DNA from: Porogramme epimiltina
Taxonomy: Eukaryota > Basidiomycota > Agaricomycetes > Polyporales > Polyporaceae
Length of the DNA: 36,809 nucleotides
NCBI GenBank assembly: GCA_900155495.1
Contig: FTLJ01001089.1
Coordinates: forward strand, 1-36,809
Direction: 5' to 3'
Shown here: positions 1-11,588 of the stretch, in pieces
Layout: each line of letters starts with the position of its first letter
Numbering within the stretch: the stretch's first letter is position 1
Program-made: the position numbers and the translations under genes
The notes under the pieces: model-generated
Told to the model about the DNA's origin: nothing
The model's input: only the letters and a program-made list of their open reading frames with translations
Databases searched by the model: none

Positions 1-1201
1 GAACTGGGCGGCGGGCGGGACGGGGGTGGGTGCTGGTGGTGGGGCGGGTTGTGCGGGGTTCACCGCCACATGTGTGACGGCGGCGACGTTGGGGATGGTG
101 GCGGCGGCGGATGGGACGGAAGGGATGGTCGGGGTGGATGAAGGGTGCGGCGACGCGCTCTTCGCCGTGACGCCTGGTATCTGCTGCGTGGGAGGGGGCG
201 GATTCTTCTTGTTTTCCTTGTGCGCCTTGATCGCGTCCAGGATGGAGAAGTTTCTAAACCAGCTCTGTGGTCAGTTCCTATTTGACGCGCGTGAGTGCGG
301 TGTGCTCACCCTGTGGAGGCGCTTCTTTGAGGGTTCATGAACTGCATGATCTTCAAGCGACGGTCCTTCTCGACTTCGTCGGAATCCTGGTCGATGGCCG
401 AAGCTTTCCGCTTGAGTGGCAAGGGGGCGGGTGGCGTGGATACGCGTTGGGTCGCGTTGACCACGCGCGCCAAGTGGATGTCAGGTTCAAGGCACAATGG
501 CGGAGCCGTTGCCAGCTAGAAACATAGTAGATTAGTATGTGTTCGTTCAAGTCGACGAGAGTCGCAATTAAGACGACGGCCTAAGTACGGCGCATCGCCG
601 TGTAAGGGTCGTGTCGCGTCGACGCCATACGGCGACCGATCAAAAAGAGACTCTAGACCTACCAGTATTCGAGCTTCCATCTCTATAGCATCGGAGTCCG
701 TCCATGGAGATTGGGACTTTTGGCTGAGGAGGCACATGTCTGCCCAACGAGACTCGTCATTGGGTGTCAGGACAACACGCGACATATCCGGGTTCTCCAA
801 TTCAGCATCTGAGCTCTTGGGTGGCCTGTAGTCAAGAAGCTCCACGATCAAGCAGCCTAGAAAGCGGGAAAGAAGTGAGCCATTGTGACCTGTGCAGCAT
901 TTAGACCACCCACCATCGTAGTAAGGTAGGTTCGCGGCGTCAAAGAGCTCCAGAAAGTCCACTGGTATATGCTGGGTGCGGATGTCGTCTAAGAGTGACT
1001 AAGAAGAGAAGCCCGTTTAGTGGTGTATTTGCGTATTTTTGGAAGGAAGCCACTCACAGCCGTAGCGCTGTTATACAGGAATTTGAACCCGCTGTTCAAT
1101 ACCCAGTGTTCGCGATATAGCCGCACGGTGAACGACGGTGGTGAGTTTTCGTGTGTCTTGAGAAGATTCTGGACGTAGCGTGTCATGTTATACAATGCCA
1201 T
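1..1201 (-). CDS. SPT20: Spt20-domain SAGA complex subunit (3' part cut by window edge)
   Basis: Subunit of the SAGA histone acetyltransferase coactivator, acting in the nucleus as a structural/activator-contact component. Model: ATG at 1201; exons 1201-1058, 998-914, 856-663, 515-310 and 253 to beyond 1. All four introns (56-147 nt) are GT-AG and keep phase. The first exons carry the Spt20 signature: SFTVRLYREHWVLN near residue 25, SLLDDIRTQHIPVDFLELFD, then YYDG joined to CLIVELLDYR, TPNDESRWADMCLL, and LATAPPLCLEPD. After the domain comes KRKASAIDQDSDE and then a proline/alanine-rich, probably disordered region, as in other fungal Spt20 proteins. About 294 codons are visible and no stop is reached. 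It starts 190 bp from HGH1 on the opposite strand. The family call is firm; the C-terminus is unseen. Confidence 0.88.
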
Positions 1202-1391
1202 AGTGGCATGAATCTGTGAGTGAGCAAGGCGAGGAGGGCCCCTGTGGTGGACGGTCGAACAAGGAACGACTCGATTGTGGCACTGGGTGATGCGACGTAT
1301 GTGTTACGTAATCCGGTGCACCCGCGTCTGGCTTGCCAAAGTCTTTTGACTGGCTTAGTCGTGGGAAATAACCTTCACCCGCACCCTGACG
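1202..1391. promoter_or_regulatory. Shared head-to-head promoter of SPT20 and HGH1
   Basis: These 190 bases separate the start codons of two divergent genes, so both core promoters and 5' UTRs must fit here or overlap. I see no clear TATA box. The assignment is an inference from gene layout only. Confidence 0.5.
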
Positions 1392-3087
1392 ATGTCCGAA
1401 CTCGCCAACCTGCAAGAGGTAAGCCGATTGTCATAGTGCAGTAGAGTTGAGACACGCTGAACTAGGAATGAACAGCTGTTCCAGTTTCTGCGGGACAAAA
1501 ATCCCCAAGTCCGCCAAATTGCGCTCTCGACGCTTCTTGCGCAGACGCCCAAAGGATCTCCTCATCGAGATCTGTTCTATTCGGGCTTACGAGGGGGTGG
1601 CTTGCAACAAAAACAAGAAAATGACGTCGTCAGAGACATCAAGATACTCTGTAGAGACCAGCTTGTAGGGCGTCTCTCTCATCTGCGCGGAAACCTGCTC
1701 AACATGATCCCAGGCAGCCGCGCATGATGCCTTCAGGGCATTGGTAAATTTATCTGACAACTCGCTTCTTGTGGGCTCTCTATCCGAAGTATCGTTTATG
1801 AAGTTTGTTGTATCATACATCCTGGTAAGTAAGTCCATCCGTGGCTCGAAAGGGTGACCTAACGGATGCTTCCCTAGAACCACCAATCGATCCTCTCCGA
1901 CCTCGCTTCAATGCTTTTGTCGAATGTCACTGCGTCCGCTGGGCCATGCGCGACCCTCCTTACGCTTACTATCTCAGTCCTTCCCAACCCAAGCTCTCCC
2001 TTGGGAGTGTTTCCCGTGGATTCCCGTTCCGGGACCAGCTCCGCACCAGTACCATACCCCGCGGGCGAGCCGAAAGAAGTGCTCGCCCTTCCGCTGCTTA
2101 TCGACGCGTTCGTGAAGGCTTCGCGGGTGACGGAAGACGAAGACAGAGATAAGCGGCCGTTCAAAGCGGATCTTCACTTCCTCGCAAGCGTCTTCGCGAA
2201 CTTAACCACGGTGCGCCGGGATGCTCGGGGATTTGCCTGCTTCTGACGCTCGCTACGCTACGCCTGGCAGGTTCCCGCTGGGCGCACTTTCTTCTTGACC
2301 CCGCGATCGGCCGATCCGTTCAAGGAAGATGTGGATCTCGAGTATCCTCTGTCGAAGCTGCTCGCCTTTACCGAGCACAAGGACACGATACGGCGCGGAG
2401 GTGTTGCTTCTTCAATCAAGTACGTTGGTCCGAGAGGGTGTGATCAAAGAGCACGCTCACATTTGTCACAGGAACTGCACATTCCAGGCCTCGGCACACC
2501 GCTCGCTCCTATCCGAAGACACTGAGAAAGTTACAGTCCCGCCATCAACAGTGGCGGCTCCGGGCATCAACGTGCTCCCATACATCCTGCTGCCCCTTGC
2601 AGGACCGGAGGAATACGATTTGGAGGTACGCATCTGTCACCAGTGATGTCACTAGCTTCTCGACGCTCACTGGGTGTGTCGGTGATCAGGATCAAGAGAA
2701 ACTTCCGTCGGCGCTGCAGTTCCTTCCCCCGACTAAAACTCGCGATCCCGATCCCGCGATTCGGCTCACCCACGTGGAGACGCTTCTCTTGTTCTGTACC
2801 ACCCACTGGGGCCGAAGCCACCTCCGTGCACACGGCGTGTACGAGGTCGTCCGCGCGCTCCACGAGGATGAGGAGGTCGATCGGGTGTGTTCCATGCTTA
2901 CACTCCTTGATCGGGTTAACGCTGACGTGACGTCGCGGCGGTTAAGGTTTCCGAACATGTTGAGCGGCTTGTCAACCTCCTCAAACGGGACGAGGGCAAG
3001 GAGACAGTGAAGGATGGCGAGGACCTGCACTCACTACCCACACGCGATGAATCAGACGACGAGGACAGTAGAATAGAGGAGCTATAG
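1392..3087 (+). CDS. HGH1: HGH1 family protein (eEF2 folding co-chaperone, armadillo-like)
   Basis: Hgh1 is a cytosolic armadillo-like protein known in yeast to help fold translation elongation factor eEF2. Exons: 1392-1418, 1476-1664, 1714-1824, 1878-2210, 2271-2419, 2472-2625, 2690-2884, 2947-3087. All junctions are GT-AG and in phase, giving 432 aa (yeast Hgh1 is about 394). Family hallmarks in order are FLRDKNPQVRQIAL near the N-terminus, AHDAFRALVNLSD, FLASVFANLTT running into PAGRTFFL, HKDTIRRGGVASSIKNC, LPYILLPLAGPEEYDLE, LPSALQFLPPTKTRDPDPAIR, and RLTHVETLLLFCTTHWGR. The tail is acidic. The start is the first ATG, with a 9-codon first exon before the first intron. It is convergent with the RTC4-domain gene, 261 bp away. 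Confidence 0.93.
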
Positions 3088-3348
3088 ATACGAGGTGACG
3101 TTGAAAGGTGTATCTCTATGCCCGCACCACCTGTAGCTCGTACGAATCTCATGAACGTTGTATTGTTACTCGTGTGTACAGTTACAGAGATGTACATTGG
3201 GGCCCAAGAAAGGGATAAGGTAGGTGGATTAGCGCGACTTGTAGGACTATCAACATGTACGACTGTAGAAGTCCATCCAGTGGAGCGTAGAGGTGGTGTC
3301 AGATAATAAGGATAACGGGACAGGATAGTACATGTGACATGAATACAG

Positions 3349-6300
3349 TCAGTCGTCGTGCATGGCGAAGTCAAAAGCGTCATCGTAAGGGAAATCCAAC
3401 TCCACTTGTGGGGAGCCGTGGCGAGAGGAGTCATCACTGAGTAGCCAACGGTAAGAATCGCCACTATCCTTTCGGTCTATGGTGCAAGAGACCTGGCGTG
3501 CAGCTGTGCGCGAGGGCCCGGTAGTTGACCGTTCCGCATCTTCGACCTCCTCGTCCGTCATATCGATGGGGTAATCGGTCCGAAGATTGGGTAACCAAGG
3601 GTAAGTGACTTCTGAAGTGGGCCTGCACTAGAAGTCGATACGGGTCCGAGGGGCGTGTTATTTAGCAGAAGGAGCGTACCGGCCATTCCCCTTCCCTTGC
3701 CGCCGACGTTCTCGTGCGAGCTCCAGAGGTGCTTTGTTAGACGTTGAGGGCTGCCCAGTTTCCGTGTCGGAAGGGTTAGAGGTGACTTTCGATTTCGGGC
3801 GGGGTGTTGCATCTCCAAAGGCATCCAATTCAATGTTCGACGGCAATGAGACATCGGCCTTGCTGTTCGTCGAGGTCAAAGGTGAATGTTGCGACGACGA
3901 TGGAGGCGGGATCTCGGCGTCCGCGGCATCAGAGAGCGCGCTGTCTGTGACCGAACCGGATCGAGGCTTCTTAGCACGGGGGCGGGGCACGACCTTGGGC
4001 TTGGGAGTTGCATCCGAGATGGAAGGTTTGGTAGATCCAGCTCTGCTACCTGGTTTGGCCCCACCATTCGCACCCTTCTGTCGCTTTGGAGGGCTGGGTA
4101 CGTCCGAGCCCCCAGTATCACTGCTCAGCTCGATCACGACACTTCCGGGGCCCGGACCTATGTTCCGACGAGCTTCCCGGGACGCTGATGCTCGAACCTT
4201 TCTCTTCCCAGAGTTGGGCGGGGACGATGCGCGGTCGGTGGCCGATTCGGCGTCCGTTTGCGCTCCGGGGACCTTTGCGCGGGGACGGGGACGGGGTTTC
4301 GCCTTCGGTGGAGGCCCAGCCGCCTCCGCCGCTGTGGCAGCTGCTCTCTGAGCAGCTTCAGCATCTAGCCGCTCCTCGACCTCCAGCTCTTTGCGGCGTG
4401 CTTTGGCGCGGGCCATGAAAAGCTGCTCGGTGGCCCCTAGGGGTGCGTCTGCGCCGTCCCCACCAGTACCTCTTGCGTCTCCTTCGGTCTCGTCGGCGGG
4501 GAACATGGCGACGCCATACTCGACGCTCTCGCGGAGCGTTTCAATGGCCTTCGCCCGGGGAAGGGAGAGGTCTTCCGTGATGAGTCGAATAGCTGTCTCA
4601 GGCACGAGCACGAGTGCGACGAAATCGGCAGGTGTGAGGGGAAGGGTAGCGTCGGGATGGAAATCTACAAGCGGGAAGAGGTCGCAGAGAGTTTGATGGA
4701 TTATAACATATCCCAGTTCGCCGTAGCTGGGTCCAATGGTGAATGTATGCGATACGGATAGACGAAAGATAACATACTATCCGGGCTGCGTCTTGCTGAA
4801 ATGCTGAAACTGTCCACGAACACCAGCGGCTCGCCTGGAGCCTTGCTGTCTGACGTTCTGGACGACCTCCTGCCAAAACTCGTTGTCTTTTCTCGGCCGT
4901 GGACTTGACCCATAAGCGATCTCTCCCGTACCGGGAACAAAGTCTTCGTCAACATCGTCGATGATGGCCTTCAGAGCTTTGGAGAATTGCGCGATCCTCT
5001 CAGCCACCTTATCAAAAGCGATGTCCGTAGGCCAGCCTTTCCGACGTGCACGTGGAATCCAGTCGTGCTCGAATCGGTGACGCTGGCAGACGCCTACGAA
5101 CGCCGTAAGGGGGGCGCGCAAACCAAGAGGATTCGTGAGGCGATCGTCTGGTCGTGATACACGCTTGGCAGCCCGAATGAGATGGCGTAGGTAGGGGGTG
5201 GGTTCGGCGGGGAGGCGCTCGTCACACCAGGGGCAGAGTGTCTTCGGGTCGACGGAAGGGTCAAGCACTGTGGGCGGTCGTGGTTAGTAGGCGTCATAGA
5301 CGGCGAGTTGAAACAGGTGCATCCACTCACTGTCATCGTCGGAGTCCAAGTCAAAGCTCAAATCGAACTGGCTGGACTCTCGCCGTCGTTTCTTCCCATA
5401 AACCTCGCCCCGGGACTCATCCCCATTATCTGGCGTACCCTGTTGGCTAGCAGGAGAATACCTGCCGATACTGGCCAACACCTGGGTATCCATAGGGAAC
5501 GGACGTATAGTCCTCCGAGGTCCGTCGTCGTCCTCCGAAGAAGATAACACAGTAGTCTTCAATCTCCCGCCCAATTGGTTTGCCCTAACTCTGGTTGGTG
5601 TAGCGCGCGGGAAGGTCGGAGAAGAGAGGGGAGAGATGGTCGGGAAGGACGAGGGAGCACTCCTTCGTGGAGTTCGGACAGGGGACGAGAGAGGAAAGGG
5701 GTCGTTTATAGTTTCTGCACGCGCCGTGGTCTTGCCCTTGCCCTTGTCCTTACAACTCTTCGATGGCGCGACGGGCCCAGTATTCCCATCGTACCGAGTT
5801 TCTGAGAGAGGCGAGATGACAGGAAACGCGCTGTTCTGTGCCCTAGTCTTTCGCTTGATCTTATCGCCGCCCATACTCTTCCCGCTACTCCTCAACTTCG
5901 GCATTAAAGGCTCCGGGTCGTCAGAGCTGGAGTCTGATATAACGAGCGTAGTTGGCTTCACGATATCGTTCACCGTCTGGGACCGAGATAGAGGCTGGCT
6001 GGTCTTCTCCTGCGAGGAGGACTGTACGTTGAGGTGTGGTACAGTCTGAGACTTGACAAGGTTGCGTTTCGAGGCTTTGTTGACCGGGCGCGGCACAGGT
6101 CGAGAGGGACGAGGGGTCCTGTCGGCATCATTTCCCTGACCCTTCACTATCTCATCTTCGCAGTCATCCGACGTATTGGGAAATTGGCGGGTACGGGGAC
6201 GGTTTCGGCTATGCTCCGCAAGAGGGATCTTCGCCGCACGACCTGCGGGACGGGATGAAGAAGACGGACCGGGGGTAGGATCTTTCACACATATGTGCTT

Positions 6301-6777
6301 AGTGCCAGGATTTGGTGCGGCCGTGTACTTCTTGGGGATCTTCATCTTTGTTAGGTCGATGGTGTGATACTCGGGATCTGTCTGGTGGTGGTCAATGGCC
6401 AAGGCAGCGTTCGATCTGTTAGAACGCCTGAGTTGCCGCTTGGGTTCGTCCAGTTCCACGGAGCCGTGACGAGAAGAGCCAGACAGAAAGTCGATCTCAT
6501 CATCGCTACTGTCGACGCCCGCGTCGTCGTCGTCGGTGAAGCCGACGAGGGTGACTGACCCATGCCTCGATGTGCCTTTCACGGGTAGGTTGCGGGGTGC
6601 AGAGGGAGCACGAGATCTACCTCTAGCAGGCTTCTTGCCAAAGTCGCTGCCAAGGTTCTCGTAATGAGCTCCCCCGCCTTGAGAGGAGGCTGGGCGCTGG
6701 GAGAGGCGAGTAGCTGGGGACGCGTCGGTTTCAAGTGTTGCTCCACGGCTTTTCAGCTGTTGCCCGTAGTTCTCCAT
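3349..6777 (-). CDS. RTC4: RTC4-like domain protein
   Basis: Homologue of yeast Rtc4 (restriction of telomere capping 4), a poorly understood nuclear/cytoplasmic protein. Exons 6777-5331, 5267-4778, 4726-3680 and 3622-3349 give about 1085 aa. Residues 1-480 are disordered and Ser/Arg/Asp rich, starting MENYGQQLKSRG. The RTC4 domain follows at roughly 483-720: PKTLCPWCDERLP, NPLGLRAPLTAFVGVCQRHRFE, RKGWPTDIAF, then PGYYGELGYVII across an intron, and PADFVALVLVPETAI. The remainder is low-complexity, with two PRPRAK-type basic blocks. The last intron (3623-3679) is inferred: without it the protein would end at 3658. With it, phase is kept and a coherent acidic C-terminus (YPWLPNLRTDYPIDM) is added. 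ATG 6777 is preferred because the upstream extension of the frame has no ATG. Confidence 0.85.
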
Positions 6778-7151
6778 GAGGGGCCCGAAGCATAAGCGCG
6801 TTTCAAGTCGTAGCGTAACCTGTGATTGTGACGGCAGGGCCCAAGAAAGAGAGAAAGGAAGAAAGCACGGACGTCCAAGCAGCACCAGTTCGCAGGCGCG
6901 AGTCGCGACCACTCGTGCAGCACCGCGCCCCTGAACGCGCCCCCGTCACGTCACGTTCGCGCCCCATCACATTCCGAGGCTCGTGACTTGCCCGCTCGCG
7001 GCAACGTATCCTCGGCGCTCGCCCCTCGCCTCTCCTCACACACACCTATGATCTCACCTTGCAACTTCTTGGCCATGCAGCATAGACGTTCTGACTAGTT
7101 CTTCATTATATGACCCGGTAACTGTATCCATTTTAAGCGCGCACACAACCT
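6778..7151. promoter_or_regulatory. Divergent promoter region, RTC4 gene / F-box gene
   Basis: This 374-base spacer lies between two divergent start codons. It has a C/T-rich stretch near 7020-7050 on the plus strand and an AT-rich segment around 7100-7140 just before the F-box gene ATG. I see no ORF with coding character and no clear consensus motif. Confidence 0.4.
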
Positions 7152-9352
7152 ATGGACCCTACACGCCCACGCCCTGAAATAAAGGGGCATAAACTCCTTG
7201 GACTCCCGGACGAACTTATACTCCAGATCTTGAGTTTCACCTCTATCGAGGTCATTTTAAACGTCCGAAAGGTAGGGTCTAAAACACCATATTTTGTGCA
7301 CCCCTACTTACTCTTCTCCATGACCATGTACAGACTTGCGCTCGCCTGTGTTCCTTGACTCAGGATCGTCATTACTGGCTGCGAATATTGCGAGAACAGA
7401 GCCTCTCCCTACCTCTCCCAGCACATATCAAGCACCCATCTTCCTGGCTGCACTTAACCGCCAGAGACATTGAAGCGGTCGTGCAGCAGCTTTATCTTGC
7501 CAGCCGTATCTGGCTCCTTCCACGCTCCAAGTTTTTCATCCCTAGTCACAGGATCACTTGTGTCCTGGACCCCGCCTTCGATAACGACGACGGAGCTCGG
7601 ACGATATACTCCATTGAAGTGCACCTAGATCGATGGCTCCTTTGTGTGTACCACGAGAAGATGGTCGAAATCTGGGATCTCGACCCGACGGCTCGGGAGC
7701 CACACAAACCGGTCCTATGCACAAGCCACCGGGTAGAAGGGGCGGGGTCTTTTACTTCAGCTATTACCCATCTTGATGAACAACACAATGTCCTAACGGT
7801 CGCGGTATCATGGTAACAGTTCACCAATGCTATCATATCGGTCTATCTTGGCGTGCTGACAAGATTTCCTAATAGTCACGAACAATGTCATGTAATGCAA
7901 GCCCAACTTCAGCCGTTCTCCCTAATGTCATTCGAAACGGATGGGCCGGAAGCTCGAGATGTGTACTTCCGCACAATTGCAATCATTCCATTCGGTTCTC
8001 CGGTGTTTTCCCTCCGTGCGATGGACCCAGCACGGTCGCTTCTTCTACTTGGCCTCCCTTCCTCTTTCCATCTTCTAAACTGGGAGACACATCAACGAAC
8101 GATCGTAAATATGCTTGGAGACGAAGAGGAAGAGCTGGTGAGAGCAAATGCTGCACCTCCTTCAAATCCTTTACTGATACCCAGTTTTAGTGGAACGGCG
8201 TTGTAGGCGCCGTTTTCTTAACCGAGCGGCACATGCTGGTCCTAAAGGCTCATTCTCTGGACGTATGCACCCTCCTCGACGGTTCCCAGCTGCACAAGAT
8301 CACGAGAGACGGCGGCACGAGTGTCAACAATGCGCTCACCTCAATCCCTGGATCTCAAGCAACGGGCAGTACGAAGGTTAAGGAGGTCAAGAAGGCGCAG
8401 AAAACCAAGCTGTCGCTCTCCAAAGTAGAGAAATCCACAGCTCCTTCTTCCGACTCTGATGATGGCACTCTCCCACAACCCTCGACCGACATACATATGA
8501 CTGCTGTTGTTCAAACACACTTCTTTCCGAGCACAACCTTCCGCGGCGTATCTTTCTCTCGACCCGTAGTACACACCGCTATCCCAACGGACTTCCCGGG
8601 TGAGCTCAACGATGAAGGCCTGGTTCCTACCAAAGTGTCCCTGTCCTTCTTAGCATACGACGTCCTTCGTGGATTATTCCATTGCGAAGTCACAGCCCTC
8701 ATTCCCGCACCCGCCCACAACATAGCGTTCGATAGCGCTCAACCACCCCTCGACGTAGACGTTCGCCTTCTCGCAGCGCATAACATGGCTATCCCGGTCG
8801 CACCGGGAGCCGAAGGCCCCAATGTCGCAAGCTCCCGCAGCAATTTCTCGCATGGAGCTAGAGGCTTCGTCACCGCGTGCACGCTGGGCCCAATGGGACG
8901 CCGTGGTGTCTGGGTCGAACGTAGGCGCGGCGCCGTTCGCCGGGTGGTTTATGGCTTCGCGGCGTCATGCCCAGATCATCACGAAACCGACGCGAACGAA
9001 AGCATGCCGGCGGGGCTCGGAGCGCGACATGGACATCAACCGGGCACGGCTGTACCAGTCACGAACTCTGTATTGCACCCAGAGCCAACTCAGTCCGGCT
9101 CGGTGGCACATCATCCTCGCGCAATTGAAGGGAACGAGATTTACGAGGTAAACTCCTACGATCTCCGCGGTGAGTTATTCGTCTATCCTCCTGGCTCGGC
9201 GTGACTCGGCCCCTGATCCGGGACCACTCGCGTTTTTCGGCGTAATCCCAGACGACATAACACATATCGCGTTCTCCGAGACGACGGGGCTCATAGCGCT
9301 GGGTACGAGAAAGGGAGACATTCGGGTGCTCGAGGTCGGCCGATCGGATTGA
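7152..9352 (+). CDS. F-box protein with WD40/beta-propeller-like C-terminal region
   Basis: Probable substrate receptor of an SCF ubiquitin ligase. Exons 7152-7271, 7334-7812, 7876-8137, 8191-9169 and 9252-9352 give 646 aa. Residues 13-50 form an F-box (LLGLPDELILQILSF). After the first intron comes TCARLCSLTQDRHYWLRIL, the usual continuation in basidiomycete F-box proteins. The rest resembles degenerate WD repeats (WLLCVYHEKMVEIWDLD; AFSETTGLIALGTRKGDIRVL at the end), although no repeat is textbook. The final intron, 9170-9251 (GTGAGT...CCCAG), removes what otherwise looks like a frameshift. It joins SYDLR to DDITHIAFSE, the expected continuity. The partner and substrate are unknown. Confidence 0.82.
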
Positions 9353-9853
9353 CGGCCGAACGGGGACAGGAGTGGGTCGCGCGTCTATAGTACGCTACGA
9401 AACGTCGTGTGGAGTGTGCCCGAATCTTCATTCCAGCGCGACCGGGTTATTTACTCGACAGAAGAACCTACGTATCTCTCAAATTGGTAAATGCTTAGTC
9501 CTGACCCACACGTCGCACCGGGCGTCTCGTCGTAGTGCTCGACGCGTTCGCCCGGCACGTTGGCTCAACGCACTCACCCGGCCTGCTCTGATGTCTGTAT
9601 GCATACGTGCAGCGCAAAATCAGACCGTTCCTGTGGCATTTCGAGCGACTCTCTCTTCCGGGTCACCCTGTACCCTCGATTGCTCTAGTTCTCCACCGTG
9701 CCAAATATAGACACCGCTGTAGCCCCGTGGGGACTCCCTCCACGATATAAAGCCTGGAGAGCATGCATGTCTGCTCTCACCATCCCCCCACTCACACCGC
9801 TCGCCTCTGCAGCCATAACCTTTCACTGATACACCTGCGACTAAAGTACAAGA
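9353..9853. other. Intergenic: 3' region of F-box gene and promoter of dienelactone hydrolase gene
   Basis: No coding region is supported here. The right end holds a TATAAA box at 9746-9751, about 108 bp before the hydrolase ATG, followed by a C-rich pyrimidine tract (9777-9812) typical of fungal core promoters. Confidence 0.5.
9746..9751 (+). promoter_or_regulatory. TATA box of the dienelactone hydrolase gene
   Basis: TATAAA lies 108 bp upstream of the ATG and is followed by a CT-rich stretch where transcription would be expected to begin. It is a motif match only. Confidence 0.55.
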
Positions 9854-10930
9854 ATGTCCGGCCCTATGTGCGACAACTGCTTCACTGGTTAGTGGTCCCT
9901 GTCCATTCCATGGGATCTGTATGTTCACTGAGTCCTGTTACTCATATAGGTGTTCGCCACGAAGGAACTCCTGAAGGCAAGTAACCTGACGGCTCTTATC
10001 TCACTTTCTACATTGAGTAGCATGCTATAAGAAGGCTGACCAATCCGGAATCTAGGCAAGATCGAGCAGATCGCCGGTATTGAGTGCTATGTAGGCACCC
10101 CCTCAGGGGAGTACGCCAAAGATAAGGCCATCCTCTTCCTCACGGATGTCTTTGGAATTCCTCTTATCAATAACAAGGTCAGCGCTGCTCTTTCATCTAT
10201 GCTAGACATACTTCTTACAAGCTCTACATGCCTTTAGCTGCTTGTTGATGATTTCGCGCGCAACGGATACAAGACAATCATGCCCGATCTCTTCCAGGGC
10301 GACGCGCTTCCGGAGGACGTCATGACCCGCACAGACTTTGACCGCCAGACTTGGATCGGGCGCCACGGCCCCGAGAGCTGGAAGCCTGTCGTCGACGCCG
10401 TCGTCGGTGCACTTCAAGCAGAGGGTGTAACCTGGATCGGCACGACTGGGTACTGCTTCGGCGCCCCACCGGCGTGGTACCTTGCGTTCAAGGGCGACGC
10501 ACAGGTCACAGTCGTGTCCCACCCGTCTCGCCTCCGTATCCCGGAGGATCTCCAGGTAAGAGGCTCGGCGAATGCTATGTTGCAACGTGAGATGCTAACA
10601 AGTCGCGAATTATGCAGGAATATGCCGAAAAGGCTAAGGCACCGCTCCTGATCAACAGCTGTGAGACGGACTCGCAGTTCCCAATCGAAGCGCAAGCGAA
10701 AGCGGACGAAATCCTCGGGGGCGGGAAATTCGCCCCTGGATACGAGCGCACCTACTGGGACGGTTGTACGCACGGGTTTGCCGTCCGTGGTGATATGGTA
10801 CGTTGAGCTGTCATTGATACATGGGTAATCCCTTCTGAACTTCCATCCCTTATAGAGCAACCCCAAGGTTAAGGCGGGTAAGGAAGGGTCATTCGAGGCT
10901 ACTGTGAAGTTCTTCAACAAGTACAAGTGA
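9854..10930 (+). CDS. Dienelactone hydrolase family protein
   Basis: Alpha/beta-hydrolase of the dienelactone hydrolase (carboxymethylenebutenolidase/AIM2-like) family, probably cytosolic. Exons 9854-9887, 9950-9976, 10056-10177, 10238-10555, 10618-10797 and 10856-10930 give 251 aa, the normal family length. The Cys-Asp-His triad is visible: Cys134 in GYCFG, Asp185 in CETDSQF, His219 in THGFAV. It also has FLTDVFGI after the first strand and MPDLFQGD. The second intron (9977-10055) appears to use a GC donor (G/GCAAGT) with an AG acceptor. The GT four bases downstream would leave the wrong phase. The first ATG begins MSGPMCDNCFTG, typical of fungal members. The true substrate cannot be read from sequence. 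It converges on the immunomodulatory protein gene with 169 bp between stops. Confidence 0.92.
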
Positions 10931-11099
10931 ACGGACTCCTTTACGACGCAGGGAATTGTAGGATGATTGAATCCTTGTCATATAGTCGACGTTCATCCAT
11001 TTCACTCCTGTGTGTGGTCATGTCATGATATAATGGAACTTCACAAGGCCGAGCAACCACACCACAACGAGGAGACATGTCACCAACTGCCTGCGTTCT

Positions 11100-11453
11100 C
11101 TAGTTCCATTGAGCGATAATATACTGGTTTCCGCTGTCCGGCGCCACCGCATACACGCGAATAGTCATCCCCTCGTCTATTCCGTAGCCTTCGTTGTAGT
11201 CGAGGAAGTTGACCGCCTGCGAACCGCCCATGGTCACGGGGGCTCCCTGCAACGTGCCGAAATCTGTGTCACCGGCGACGACGCGGTAGGAGTACAGTTG
11301 GTTGGTCAAGACGCGGGGAAAGACGACGCCGTCGATGTAGATTCCGCCGCCCCGTTCTGTCCGGGTCCACTGTGGGGTGTAGTCGAAGTCGACGCGGCCC
11401 AGCGCCCAAGCGAGGGCGAAGGAGAGCATGGTAGTGTCGGCGATGCCGGACAT
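11100..11453 (-). CDS. Fungal immunomodulatory protein (FIP, LZ-8/Fve family)
   Basis: Small non-catalytic protein of the Fve/LZ-8 family: an N-terminal dimerisation helix followed by an immunoglobulin/fibronectin-III-like beta sandwich. Purified members are known to agglutinate cells and stimulate lymphocytes; the native role in the fungus is unknown. The single coding exon gives 117 aa; known members are about 110-114. Matching segments are an amphipathic start (TMLSFALAWALGRV), DFDYTPQW, VVFPRVLTNQLYSYRVV, GSQAVNFLDYNEGYGID, and IRVYAVAPDSGNQYIIAQWN at the very end. It has no cysteine or histidine and no signal peptide, as usual for the family. ATG 11453 follows a likely 5'UTR intron (11476-11534). 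An upstream ATG at 11590 would be in frame after splicing but overlaps the TATA-like box, so I did not use it. Confidence 0.9.
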   Translation of the reverse strand: MSGIADTTMLSFALAWALGRVDFDYTPQWTRTERGGGIYIDGVVFPRVLTNQLYSYRVVAGDTDFGTLQGAPVTMGGSQAVNFLDYNEGYGIDEGMTIRVYAVAPDSGNQYIIAQWN

Positions 11454-11475
11454 GGTTCGTGATGATGTGCGGAAT

Positions 11476-11534
11476 CTGGGGGAGCCGCCGTTCAAATCAT
11501 CCGAAGACGGGATACGTCGCCTCCTGGTACTCAC
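11476..11534 (-). other. 5'UTR intron of the immunomodulatory protein gene
   Basis: On the minus strand GTGAGTACC opens and CCCCCAG closes a 59-nt segment, the same size as coding introns in this window. It ends 22 bases before the chosen ATG at 11453. Confidence 0.6.
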
Positions 11535-11588
11535 AAGTGAGGGATACTAGGAGTTCCTTTGAGGCGACTTGGACCTTGACTCTCTTGC

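Noticed and set aside
26..340. Glycine/alanine-rich plus-strand frame at the left edge
   Set aside because: It is antisense to the Spt20 C-terminal exons, which join in phase on the minus strand.
6778..6912. N-terminal extension of the RTC4-domain gene to 6912
   Set aside because: The extension has no ATG (it begins with GTG), and MENYGQQLKSRG at 6777 is a natural start.
9180..9200. Apparent frameshift near the end of the F-box/WD-like gene
   Set aside because: A GTGAGT donor at 9170 and a CCCAG acceptor at 9251 remove the segment in phase and restore the expected SYDLR-DDITHIAFSE continuity.
10931..11099. Functional pairing of the dienelactone hydrolase with the immunomodulatory protein gene
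   Set aside because: They are merely convergent neighbours with 169 bp between stops; nothing in sequence links their functions.
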